From Phialocephala subalpina (taxonomy: Eukaryota > Ascomycota > Leotiomycetes > Helotiales > Mollisiaceae): a DNA stretch of 64,000 bases. The stretch is taken from the NCBI GenBank assembly GCA_900073065.1, contig FJOG01000006.1, forward strand, positions 32,900 to 96,899, read 5' to 3'. The notes beneath the pieces were generated by a model that was given only the letters and a program-made list of their open reading frames with translations, searched no databases and was not told the DNA's origin. Position 1 is the stretch's first letter. Each line of letters begins with the position of its first letter. The position numbers were made by a program, and so were the translations under genes. Positions 1-11,220 of the stretch are shown piece after piece.

Positions 1-794
1 CTTGCACAGTATAGTCCAGAGTTTGAGGGTGTGGCGTACCTGGGCTAGCTTCTATTGTCTGGATGCTAGTAACTCTGACAACCTTAGTCTTGCTGACGGA
101 CACCAACATTCCGGTGCAGTTGAAATTGTCGCAATGCCCGCCAAAGCCTCCAATAACAGTGTTGCCGACCATAGCAAAACCAGGCCTATTGAGAAGAGTG
201 CCACCAACAAAATAGCGAGTGTGGTCATTATCTGCATAGTGTCCTTCGATGACCTCAGCAGGGAATACATCGGTGAGGCCAGGAAGTTGAATCGCATAGA
301 ATATGTATTGTCCTGCAAAGAGATCAGCTTCCACGCATTTTCGGAAGTGAAGAGAACAAAACTTACCCTGGAGAGCGCCAGCTGGACCAACAGCAGCTCC
401 TTGATATCCCTTTGAAAACAGGTACATAATGTCGGTGGCAGGGTTAATGATTGGGGTACTAGTAATTCCAACTGTGTTTAGAATATCGCCACATCAGCCA
501 GTATCAGATAACTGAAAGGGAGGGTCAAGGGTTCTCTGGATGATCATCGTGCCAGTCAATCCATCCAGAATCCTGACGTTGTTCTGATTGGAGACCACGA
601 CAACTTGTTCGCTCGAAGCTCCTGGCGGTGTCCATACGAGAGTTTTAGTATAGAATACCTCATTTGTATTAAATGCCATTTTCCAGTTGAGGACGAAAGT
701 ACTGGCGATGGCGGGGGGTGGTATTGTGATTAGGGAGATAGGCAGATTGTGCTGGATCCTAACAATCGTCGGCTTCTGATTTCGCGTTTCTTTT
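1..794 (-). pseudogene. Secreted PQQ-like beta-propeller protein, partial and interrupted
   Basis: The minus-strand frame carries beta-propeller style text (VVVVSNQNNVRILDGLTG, then TPIINPATDIMYLFSKGY, then YADNDHTRYFVGGTLLNRP and GGFGGHCDNFNCTG) typical of a fungal secreted PQQ/quinoprotein-like family of unknown substrate. A 54-nt intron (315-368, GTAAGT to TTTGCAG) restores a clean join. The frame is broken by an in-frame TGA at 494-496, exactly between SDTG and CGDI, where relatives read on as far as I recall; no intron removes it. The 5' end is also closed by a TGA at 795-797 with no good ATG. The C-terminus runs off the left edge. It is read as a decayed gene; an assembly error at the stop cannot be excluded. 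The substrate and family name are inferred from memory of related fungal proteins. Confidence 0.5.
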
Positions 795-2333
795 CACCGG
801 ATACTGACTGTGTCTTGTAAAAGGTCAGCTGAAGCAGATGCATAGACAGCCGGCTAGCTGCCAGGCCAAAGAGAGAAACCCACCTCATTTCGAAAAACGA
901 ATGATGCAATTGAGTAAAAATACTGTAGGGAGAACGGACAAAAGACAGAGAACTCGTACAGAGAAGGAACGGGCCACTGAGCTATATCTACGAGGACTTC
1001 GCTGCGATCCCTCTGCCTTGAAAAATATAAGACATAAACTGCTTTTTAATATTGCGAACTGTCGGCCTCGCTCGAAGCGCCGAATCAAGCATTTCGGGTT
1101 CATCGTCCATCTTCAAGCAAGCATTGTGGCTGCCAGGTCCCGCCGAATGAGCAGTGACTAGAGTGACACAATGTCTCGAAGAATCTGGTCACCCCTGATC
1201 CACGATGCTTTTTTGGTAGTTCGGCGTCTCTCTGTTCCGCAAACAAAGGAACGGGACCGTTGATTCGGGTCTTAATCGCTTGATGCAGACGGTTCTCGGA
1301 AAATTGGTGTGAGCTCCAGCGCATCGAAGAACCGCGGATTGCCACGCGTTTTGACTCTTGTACATCATGTCGTTCGGCCACCCGACCGCCTGGATTTCAT
1401 CTGCAAGGTCGATGGACGTTGTCAGCAAGTCCGAGTGCCATCGAGGACTTGAGGTCGAGCTCTTTGTTTCCTGGTTGTTGTCGGGTGGTGAGGAAAGTTG
1501 TCTAGACTCTAGAGAGCGGTGTGCGGGGTTGGTAAGCACGGAGCTTTTTTAGTGAGCAATGCCTAAATTTTAGGGCTTCATCACTGAGCGTTCAGGCCCT
1601 CGTCCAGGGAGCTACGGCACCGTATCGAAGATTGGCTTGAGGGCGAAGATATACTCTTATGCCAAGAGATTACATTCTGCGCCATTTTGATTCTGATGTC
1701 GCGTCGCTGGCATTTCACTCGCAAAATCGGAGTTGGGCGTCGAATGCGTCAGAACAAGCTTTGCTGAGGCTGAGACTCGTCCGTAGTTCGAGACAATGCA
1801 GCCACCGAAGAAAAAGATATTGGAAGCTCTGAAGTGCTAGAGTCTGTTAACGGATGTCGGTAATTTAAGTTCTCAAGATGTCCTTTAAGTTGAAATCTTT
1901 CCGGGAAATTTGAAGTGCTCAAGGAAGTGCCTCTCTCGAGACTCTCTCCCTTCCGCAAAAACGCCTCCTGGATTGAGGCTCGATGATTTGATAGCTCAGC
2001 ATCCGTCTCCTCTCTCCTTATCTCTTGGTATTGAATGTGACGCAGCTGAACTTACCATTGTCTTACCGCCAGCTGTTCGTGCAGCAATCATGCATGATAT
2101 GGTACCGTTGAGTCCATTGGGTCTGATATCTAAGCTGAAAAGTTGGTGGCGTACCTGAACTGAGAGAATGAGGCTCGCTCCAGCAATGGAAAAGCGCCAC
2201 TTTCCAGGAGCCAATGGGGTCCAGAAAATACACTGATATTTGAGAGTTCGCTCTGATCGTGAAGGTTTCGGTTTGACGCTTTTGACATCTATCACCATCA
2301 TGGCTTCAGGACGCGTCGTCCACACGATAGTTC
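795..2333. other. Intergenic, no supported gene
   Basis: Several overlapping short frames exist on both strands (for example 838-1161 plus and 1189-1539 minus). None has a recognisable motif, splice structure or a clearly better strand. The last part is the probable promoter of the HMG-CoA-reductase-like gene. Confidence 0.5.
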
Positions 2334-3927
2334 ATGGTACAGCCTGAACTCCAAGAGACGGGACCAGAAACTCTCCCTCCGGAACTGAATTCCTCTCCTT
2401 CACACGCAACTTCGAAATCGCAAACTCGTCAAGCCATCGCCTCCAAAGTCTCCATCTTGGAGCATATCACTCGCGATCTGAAAACTTCTCAAGGCATCAA
2501 GATTGAGAACCATGTTGGCTTCACCCAAGTTCCCGTTGGACTCGCCGGTCCCCTGACAGTCAACGGAACATCTCAAAAAACCAAACAACTATACGGACCT
2601 CTCGCGACTGTCAAGCCAACACTGGTCGCAGCATGTTCGCGAGGCTGCAAATTATTTTCGACTTGTGGAGGTATTTCTACTTCCGCCTTGACCGAGGGGC
2701 TTTCTCGCGCACCCGTTTTCGTCTTCTCCAATATCGCCGCAGCTGTGGCTTTCTACCACCTCGTCCCTTCATTGCTGGAAGACTTCAAAGCCAATGCGCA
2801 GAAAACAAGTCGACATGCTGTTCTGCTATCCTTGAGCCCGAGCATCATCGGAAGCAGTGTACACATCAAGTTCACGTACTCCTGTGGCGATGCTGCAGGA
2901 CAGAACATGGTGACTTTGGCAACACACGCAGCGTGCAGTGCTTTCCTCTCATCTGCATCACGACCATCGGACCTCATCGACTTCCAGCTCGAAGGAAACA
3001 TCTCTTCAGACAAGAAGCTCTCATGGGGATCAGTTCACGAGCCACGAGGTGTTTCCGTGATGGCATGGGGAACCATCACCAATGAAGTTAGCCAGAAAAT
3101 CCTCGGATGCTCCACGAAGAGGTTGAAAACTGTGCTTGCGCGGTTCGGGGAGGGTGACCTGAGGAATGGGAATCTCGGACAATGTCTCAATACTTCGAAT
3201 ATTGTCGCTTCTATGTTCATTGCGTGTGGACAAGATGCCGGATCCATGCTTGAGTCGGGATGGTCACAACTCACTGCTGAACTTGACTCCGAGACTGGAG
3301 ATCTCACACTTAGTTTGTTCTTCCCNNNNNNNNNNNNNNNNNNNNNNNNNNNNNNNNNNNNNNNNNNNNNNNNNNNNNNNNNNNNNNNNNNNNNNNNNNN
3401 NNNNNNNNNNNNNNNNNNNNNNNNNNNNNNNNNNNNNNNNNNNNNNNNNNNNNNNNNNNNNNNNNNNNNNNNNNNNNNNNNNNNNNNNNNNNNNNNNNNN
3501 NNNNNNNNNNNNNNNNNNNNNNNNNNNNNNNNNNNNNNNNNNNNNNNNNNNNNNNNNNNNNNNNNNNNNNNNNNNNNNNNNNNNNNNNNNNNNNNNNNNN
3601 NNNNNNNNNNNNNNNNNNNNNNNNNNNNNNNNNNNNNNNNNNNNNNNNNNNNNNNNNNNNNNNNNNNNNNNNNNNNNNNNNNNNNNNNNNNNNNNNNNNN
3701 NATCACTTTTGGTCGGCACTGTGGGAGGTGGTACAGGATATGCGACGCAGAGAGAGGCGTTGGAGTTGATAGGATGTTATGGTGAGGGCAAGAAGTGGGC
3801 CTTTGCTGAGACTGTTGCTGCGTTTGCGTTGTCGTTGGAAATTTCCACTTTGGCAGCAATTGCCAATGATACTTTTGCTGCGAGCCATAAGAGTTTGGCG
3901 AGAGATGCCAAGACGTCAAAGCTTTAA
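2334..3927 (+). CDS. HMG-CoA-reductase-like catalytic domain protein, soluble, probably inactive, with assembly gap
   Basis: This is a stand-alone class I HMG-CoA reductase catalytic domain without the membrane anchor of the sterol enzyme. Motifs in order: VGFTQVPVGLAGPL near residue 60, ATVKPTLVAACSRG, CGDAAGQNMVT (NADP-binding loop), DKKLSWGSVHEPRG (Lys of the catalytic set), GQDAGSMLESG (catalytic Asp), VGTVGGGTGYATQ and a C-terminal ASHKSL His motif. The catalytic Glu, expected as Glu in ATVEP-type motifs, is Lys (AAG codon), so reductase activity is doubtful. The start ATG at 2334 follows an in-frame stop six bases upstream. A 376-N gap (3326-3701) falls between LTLSLFFP and SLLVGTVGGG, and the frames on either side differ by one. 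Neighbours are an FAD oxidase and a P450, compatible with a specialised-metabolism remnant, but no core synthase is present. Confidence 0.8.
3326..3701. other. Assembly gap (376 N)
   Basis: Run of N inside the HMG-CoA-reductase-like gene. The protein text on the two sides would abut almost directly in family members, so the true sequence here is probably an intron, an insertion, or a shorter stretch than the N count suggests. Confidence 0.95.
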
Positions 3928-4779
3928 AATGAATATAGACTTGATAGAGGACGTGTGCCTAGATTGTTATCAGCGCGTTCTGTTACTTGGTTCTTATTGC
4001 AATGTTACAATTTGGAGACGCATCTCATCCAGAGTCGTCAGGGCTGCTGTCGCATCGGCTCCTAGATTTGCCATGTGAACTGTGGATGCAGGCTGAATGA
4101 GGCTCCCAATGTCCCAAATGACAAATGTTGTTTTCCAGCAATAATTATCCACCACATGTTATCCTCGCCGTGGACCGACATTCAATGTTTGGCTCTCTGA
4201 AATCGCACGATGCAATGTCCAAAGAGAGGACAGGAAGATGGCGGTGAATTCCTCCAGGGCTTGCTCGCCTCAAGGCTGGATTGGTTGTATGCACCAAGGT
4301 TCCAGGGCAAGCTGAGGGTGGGGCATGCATGATGATGGTCTTGCTGGCTGCACGTCCCTATAAAAACAAGTTTCCCAGCAATGCAATTGGCACCGTGGCA
4401 GAATGCTAATATTCTGCTGCTGTGTCTGGTGTGCAGCCCGCCACGTGTCAATGGGGCTTCCAAGATCATGCTTCAACAGAAGCTTGCTTCGATCAAAGGT
4501 AGAGGATGTCGCACCAAGTGGTGATTTCTCCCGATCTCATATGAATTGACATTTCGGTCAGTATATTTTTGATGAATTTGGGGATTTGGCAGAACTCGAC
4601 AATCTTCGAGGGTGCAGCGAAGTTAAACTGGATATTTTCAAGATCCGAGTTGCGAAGACAACGTCGAAATTTTATTCATGATTTCTGGGTTGCGAGCGGC
4701 TCGATGATTCGACGACGATACTTTATCTGATATCCTCTTTCATCTCCAAGCTTCGTTTGTCGCTAAAGGCGAGGTCATC
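3928..4779. other. Intergenic, promoter side of FAD oxidase gene
   Basis: No supported gene. A TATAAAA-like stretch lies near 4359-4365, too far from the downstream ATG to be assigned to it. The rest is ordinary non-coding sequence. Confidence 0.4.
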
Positions 4780-6393
4780 ATGGGTTCCTCACAAAGTGCA
4801 TTGGGTACATCAATCAAGAAAGCTGTCGTGGGGGATAAAGACCTATACGCACTCCCAGGAAACCCTCTTTATGCCATCAAAGATGTCAAACTGTATAATC
4901 TTTCGATACCAGTCAAGCCAGCTGCTGTGACTTACCCCAAGACTGCTCAACAGGTGGCAGCTATCATCAAATGCGCTGTAGATGCTGGTCTCAAGGTCCA
5001 GGCTCGTTGCGGTGGGCATAGCTATGCGAATTATTGTATGTTTTCTCCCTGGAATTTCCCCGAGAAATCGTTGTTGATTGAACATAGGTCTCGGAGGGGT
5101 AAATGGCGCAGTTGTGATTGATATGAAGCATTTTCAGAAGTTCTCTATGGACAATGAAACTTTCCGTGCCATCGCTGGGGCCGGAAGTCTACTCGGAGAT
5201 CTGACCAAACGTATGCATAATGCAGGGGGGCGAGCTATGGCTCACGGCACCTGTCCTCAAGTCGGTCTTGGGGGACATGCAACAATCGGAGGTCTAGGAC
5301 CAAGTTCTCGTCTCTGGGGAACAGCTCTCGATCACATCGAAGAGATCGAAATCGTTCTTGCTGATTCATCGATCAAACGTGCCTCAGCGACTCAGAATCC
5401 TGATATCTTCTGGGCAGTCAAAGGAGCAGGTGCCAGTTTTGGAGTCGTGACCGAGTTCGTCCTGCGGACAGAGAAAGAAGCTGGCGAAGCTGTCCATTTC
5501 TCATACTCCTTCACTGTTGGCACATATGCTTCGATGGCAGTGATATTCAAGGCGTGGCAGAAATTCGTCTCGAATCGGAAGCTCACGCGCAAGTTTGCCT
5601 CTGAAGCAATTATCACGGCAGTGGGGTTGATCATATCCGGGACCTATTTTGGGTCCAAAAAGGAGTATGATGCTCTAGAGATGGACGACAAATTCCCAGG
5701 ACATCAGAAAGGCAAAACAATCGTTTTTCGAGATTGGCTAGGACTCGTCGCTCATTGGGGTGAAGAGATCGGATTGCTTCTTGGTGGGGGCTTGTCTGCT
5801 CCGTTGTATACTAAGTCGATGACATTCAATGGATGTGATCTGATTCCGGACAATGTCATCGACACGCTCTTTAGCTATCTCGATACAGTCGAGAAAGGTA
5901 CGCTGATCTGGTTCATCATCTTCGATCTTGCTGGAGGCGCAGTGTAAGTGTCCCAACCCTTGAAATCGTCCTGATATGTGAAGAGCGCAGTTGACCAGCT
6001 TTAAGAAATGACATCGCTCAAGGCGCAACTGCATACGCGCACCGAGATGCCCTTTTCTATCTCCAATCATACGCTGTCGGCGTGGGTAAAGTCCCAGATA
6101 AGACTAAAGAATTCCTCAGAGGCGTCAATTCTTTACTCGTGAAAGGAACTCCCGGGGGAGACCAATTTGGAGCTTACGCAGGATACGTTGATCCAGAGCT
6201 TCCAAATGGCCCACTCGCATATTGGCGTACCAACCTGCCCAGACTTGAACAGATCAAAAGTATCGTGGATCCAAGCGATGTCTTTCACAACCCTCAGGGC
6301 GTCAAGCCACTAGGTTCGCAGGTCGTTTCAAATGGAAATGGCTTTCTAAAGAAGATGCGAAAGCCAAAGCGTGGAAAAGTGCAGAAAGTCTGA
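4780..6393 (+). CDS. BBE-type FAD-linked oxidase, glucooligosaccharide-oxidase-like (AA7)
   Basis: Three exons, 4780-5035, 5088-5943 and 6006-6393 (introns GTATGT..CATAG and GTAAGT..TTTAAG), give 499 residues. The N-terminal FAD-binding domain has the GGHSYANY motif (His for 8-alpha-histidyl FAD) and GTCPQVGLGGH (Cys for 6-S-cysteinyl FAD), so the flavin is predicted to be held by two covalent bonds, as in glucooligosaccharide oxidases and other berberine-bridge-like enzymes. The C-terminus carries the usual Y...W......L..IK..VDP..VF.NPQG pattern. Such enzymes oxidise carbohydrates or specialised metabolites using O2. Unlike most relatives there is no signal peptide; the protein starts MGSSQSALG, which resembles an N-myristoylation site. 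The substrate cannot be read from the sequence. Confidence 0.87.
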
Positions 6394-7170
6394 TTTCGAG
6401 TTTGACACCCAGCGAGGATAGCTGCTTGACTTTGTGGGCAATACAGTATTCTACCGTGCTATCGCGAAGATATCACCCCTCGGGAGCACATGTTGTTTTC
6501 AGGTTAATTCCTTTGCACGAGTCCTGGGACCGCGGGGTGTGAAGGTGTCCGGCGTCACATCGTGCTTGCCGGGCAGGAGCTAAGGAGGTTCATCGATCTC
6601 CACTAGATTCCTTGTCCCAGGATAGAAGGTAGATTTCCGTCGGGTGAAAGAACCACTTGATAAACGTGTACGTATGTTGTTGTGTACAGAAGACGATTGT
6701 GGGGTTTTGTTGTGCAGAATTTAAGTGGCCCCATAACGCCACTAGCGAGAAGCCCAATGTAGCCTGTGCTGTCCTGCTTCATGCCTGAGGACTCGCTGAT
6801 ACCAACTTGCATTATCTACACAAATCAAGACTCAGCTCCAATCCTGTTCACATTATTAATTTAATAATGGTACAAACTCGAAAGAACGCTTTTTGAGATT
6901 CTCAGATACTACGGTGGTTGAATTCATGTTTGGGGGCCAAAGGTGCTGATAGGCTTCAGCCGCACGCTGATCATGCAAGCCTACGGGCTTCATCTCGTCT
7001 GGACGCTCGTCGCAATATGAACCTCGACTTTCCTCCATCATGATGCTCCCGACCCTTTAAAAACCTTCTGTCTGTTTTATTCGATCACGAATCCACTGCA
7101 ATCTACTGAGGATGTTCGTACAACGGGTATCGAGGCCGGTGATTTTTCGTTCACTGTCTTGACAGTTTGA
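6394..7170. other. Intergenic, no supported gene
   Basis: Downstream region of the FAD oxidase gene. Only short unrelated frames are seen on either strand. Confidence 0.4.
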
Positions 7171-9539
7171 GGGACCAGAACGTCGGGAGTTGAAGCTGCC
7201 ATCGGGTTTGGAGCATCAGTGCTGGGGATCGCAGGTGCTGGAATCTCAGTGGCAACGACACTCATTCGGTTCAGCGTCTCCTACAAATGCTCGACGCAGA
7301 AGATCGAGGACCCCTCTTCGCAGGTCTCTCTCACAGCGACAATTCTGACGACTGTTGGCAACACGATCGATAGCCACCAGGATTATTTCAAAGAAGACAA
7401 TTTCAGGGAGAAGTTTGGTCGGGTGATTGAGAGATGCAAAAATGATTATGAAATTCTCGAGGCAGCGGTCCAGAAGGCGAAAGGCGAGGTCGAAAAGACC
7501 GAGTCTGAGAGATGGGAGAGGAAAATGACTTCGTGGAAAAAGCTGTTTTGGGCGTTGAGTAGTGAAAAACAGATGAAGGGTCTTCAAAGTTCGTTGGAGG
7601 TGTCTAAGACGCAGGTTTTGATGATGCAGTCAGCTGCTTCGCTGATCGTACTTCAGATCATTGGCCGGAGGTGACATATCATATTTGCTCAATGTATGAC
7701 CCTTAGCTGATCAATCTTCTAGGCGGGAGGACGAGAATATCGATCTCGCGGAATTGAAGCAGAAAATGGGGTTGCTTCTCAGGGCTTTAAGGACGGCGCA
7801 CTATAGCGGCCAAAAGTATTAATGGCCATTTTCTATGAACGCCGCATTTAAACCCAACTTATTTATTTTATAAATCTATGAAAATTATCGCAAAAATAAA
7901 AATATAGCAATATTTAAAAGCTTTATTTGATACCTTTTAAACGGTACTCTAAAAATATGGTTTGTATTTATAGTTTTAATATTATTAAAAATTAAAAATA
8001 AAGTTAAACGCGAGTTTAAAGAATAAGTAATAGGGCCGCATTTTGAGTACTAAGCCACACTATAGACTTTTTAAACTAATCCCTATAATACTACTAGCAT
8101 TGGCACTTACTATTGAAACCCAGTACGCCATAGCATAGTTTTAGGCTACGGTGCGCTAAAGTAATAGAGTGCAGTGTATTATTGTAGTCTGTAGTACACA
8201 TTAGAGCATTACCTCGTTAAAGTGTAGTAATTGCGGTATATACTCTTATGTGTTGTAGCACAGGCTGAGATGATGTGCTGAAGCATAAAGCACTACAGGG
8301 CGGAGCGCTGTAATGCGCTAAGTTATAGGGCATAGGGCGCTATAATTTTAGGGTACATGCGCTGTAATATGCCCTAAGGAGTGGAATATGAGTATCAAAA
8401 GTTGAGAAAAATCGGCACTAATACTTTTGGCCGCTATGGTGCGCCCTTTTAAGGGGGGGGAAGAAAATTTTGGCCATGGAAAGAGGCCTTCTCAGCGCGA
8501 AACAAGTGTTGGAAGGAGTTCAAAAAGCGAGTCAATGCAAAGAGACCTAGAGATACATGATGAGAAGTACAATCTGCATCGCAAGCCTTATCTCACATCA
8601 ACTAGGCAAGACCTACAGTACTCCTGAGATTCAAGACCACTTCTATGAGGCATAGGTAATGTACCACGAACTTCATGTTACAGATCCAAAATTATCAAGT
8701 TGCTCGGTATCCAATTGAAAATCGAAACGAATGAAAGAAATCACAATGTCCAGTTTGCCCACATGCATGCTGAACACGAGGAAATCAAGACTCTCATCGC
8801 GCAGCTCAGAGCAAAGCAACCAAAGGATGCACGAAAGCCGACCAGGCTAGAACAGCCCAACACCCTCGGACCTGAATGTGCGACGGACGTAAGCCACTTG
8901 GTGCTTGACAGAATCAACGCCACCGGGTCTCGGAAATGGTTCCTCGAACTTCACATCCCTTGGACTAAATCTCAAGCATTAAGGAGTGTTACACGCTCAC
9001 TGATCACGCGACGAATCAGAGTTCCACCAAACGCAAAACACCTCGTCATTCTCAGCTCTTTAAGCGATGATAATGTCATCGTGATAGAGCGCAGTATGCG
9101 TTCAAGGCACCGTCGGCACGACGATGAGGTACAGCTGGTAATTGAAAAGGGGCCGAAGTTCGAACGAAGACCTGAACGAGACGTTGAATACGGATTGGTC
9201 CGCAGAGATCTAGAAAAAGATCTAAGAAAATGTGGTGGTTTTCCTCCTCCACGTTCCGGATCATCCTCATCATCCCAGTGGCCAAAGGAGAAAGCGATAG
9301 CGAGAAAGTCGGCGGGTGCAGAAGTGCATCTCTCACAACAAGAAACGGAGACAGCTGTCAACGACTTCCTAGCCACGTTTTCATCTTTGTATGATGATGT
9401 ATCGCCTGAAGAGCGTGGAAAGGTCCTGGATTCTGTGCCGCTGGCGGAAGATGAAGAGGAGGAGAGTGACGATAGTAGCACACGTGAGTTTAGGACCCAG
9501 CGGAGGGGTCGTCGCAGTAGCTCGTTGGTTGACGATTGA
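7171..9539 (+). pseudogene. Gene with fungal STAND-type helical N-terminal domain, split by an inverted-repeat element
   Basis: The left part contains GIAGAGISVATTLIRF followed by helical text (VSLTATILTTVGNTID, VIERCKNDYEILEAAVQKAK), the pattern of the helical N-terminal domain found in many fungal STAND/NLR-like and related proteins. An intron at 7671-7722 joins to RREDENIDLAELKQKMG. The frame then enters the left end of a 651-bp inverted-repeat element and stops within it. No in-frame ATG precedes the domain; the frame is closed by TGA at 7168-7170. To the right, 8700-9539 encodes about 279 residues with acidic and Ser/Arg-rich ends (near TETAVNDFLATFSSLYDD). Linking the right part to the same original gene is inference from strand and position. 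The original role, possibly non-self recognition or signalling, is unproven. Confidence 0.45.
7795..8445. mobile_element. Non-autonomous inverted-repeat element, about 651 bp
   Basis: Terminal inverted repeats of 27 bp are visible: 7795-7821 beginning GGCGCACTATAGCGGCC and 8419-8445, its reverse complement with one mismatch. The inside has no substantial coding frame; the left half is strongly AT-rich, the right half has repeated GCGCT/TAGGGC-type short motifs. The flanks read CTTTAAGGAC on the left and CTTTTAAGGG on the right, an imperfect direct repeat that could be a 9-10 bp target duplication as made by Mutator-like (or 8 bp by hAT-like) transposases. The element lies inside the STAND-like gene and ends its reading frame. 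The superfamily is an inference only. Confidence 0.8.
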
Positions 9540-11220
9540 GAAGATCGCAAGCCCTCCGCATCGATTAGCTTCTTGGCTGGTGGAAAGAGGTAATTGCTGG
9601 GACGTCGAGGATTGAGGGAAAGGCCAGAGCAGACAATTGATTACTTTCGAAAAAAAACGAGAGGGTGGGAAATTTTCAAGCAAAATGTTTGGGTGCCACG
9701 CTTAGACCATCTAGTTTGATGGGAGGTTCATCGTCGATCATGGAGGGCAAAGCTAAAACGTTGTGCTATCGTGATTGAGAGCCTGAAACTTAGCGACCGC
9801 AGCCCTAGAAGCACCCCAAAATATAGTGACGAAAGCCTAAAGGGGATTCTCGCTTAGTTGGCATCCCCTTACTCCTCGAGCGCCACCAGGAGCCAGAAGA
9901 TAAGATTCTGTAACTGAGACTTCTTCATGTTGACTTTATGCCAATTGGAGGGAAAAGACTTTGCCTGCTTCTGCCAAAACTTACTTGTCCATCACAGCAC
10001 AAAGAGTCCCAAAGGTCGCTCTTGCCTATCTTTCCCTTGCGTAGGAGGTCTTGCCCCAATAGCACCTTCCTCAAGTGACCATCTATTGCTCTTTCCTCGA
10101 ACAACAAAAAAAACTTCCTGCTTCATTGCCTAATGAAGACACCACTCCCTCTTCCAATTTTTCTTTCTTCCCATCGTCGTTACCCCATCTAACTCTTGGT
10201 TAACTCACCTCACTCTACTCGAGATCGTCTCTCGCAGCTCCAGCTATCATCTTCTTAAGCTTTGCTCTAGCCTTGAGCCTCTAAAACTCTCTGATCACAA
10301 ATATAACTTCTCGGTGATGTCAAGACTGGTTGATCAGTTGACGAAGTGAAGAGGCGTGAGAGGGTGTCGGGGGTGAAGATATTCCGTTCCGAAGCAAGCA
10401 ATCTTTTAAACGCCGAAAGATCGAAAACTTCTACAACAATCCCAATAACATCAAAAAGTCTACAACGACGTCCATTCTTGGTCTGGTTTGCAGACGTTAC
10501 GATGTGCGTATGAAAGCAATGCAAAATGACAACAAAGACAAAGAAGACTGCAGCAGAGATGTGAGATAAACATGAGCACTTCTGCGTCTCGCATTCAGAA
10601 CCCAATGCTATGGATCCTAGTAAGGATGACTTTTAGCCTATGGGACATTATTCAGGGTAAGCTAACCCCCCTAATAGACTATTAATGAGTGATCACGAAG
10701 ACACCCGGTATGGTAATAAAATATGGGCATTTGTGCAGTCACGTGCAGTATATCCCTTTCCTACCAGCTGCAACTCATATGTTGATCTTTTGAGGTCTTT
10801 CTGCTTTCTGCCATGCTTCTGGATGATGGAATGTGGCTGCCTTTATCACTCTTCTTATTTCCCGCGAGCAAAAATGTTGTTTGCAAAAAGCGCTTCGAAG
10901 CTCGTCTTTACACTTGCTTTCTTCTATCTGAAGCTGCCTCGACGTCTAGGCTGCATCAACAGCGACGCCGAAGGCGAATCCCGGCATCTCATTGCCGATC
11001 CCTCGCAAATAGCAATGAGTGCCAATTGTGTTCTTGGAAGGTATCTAAGATTACGTGAGCAATCCGGAGTCGGATTGGCTATCATGTTCATGTCAGACTT
11101 TAGGCCCTCTGATGCTGTGCCCACACAAGCTTCAGTTCTTGCTTCTTAAAAGGTCTTGGATTGATCCTGTGTTTTGTAACTTTGTTTCTTCGACCTTCTG
11201 CATTTTTCGCCTTTCATATC
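9540..11220. other. Long intergenic region before the P450, no supported gene
   Basis: About 1.7 kb without a gene I can support. The stretch near 10140-10260 is pyrimidine-rich. The frame at 10685-11149 has no motif, and the final part is the probable P450 promoter and leader. Confidence 0.4.
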
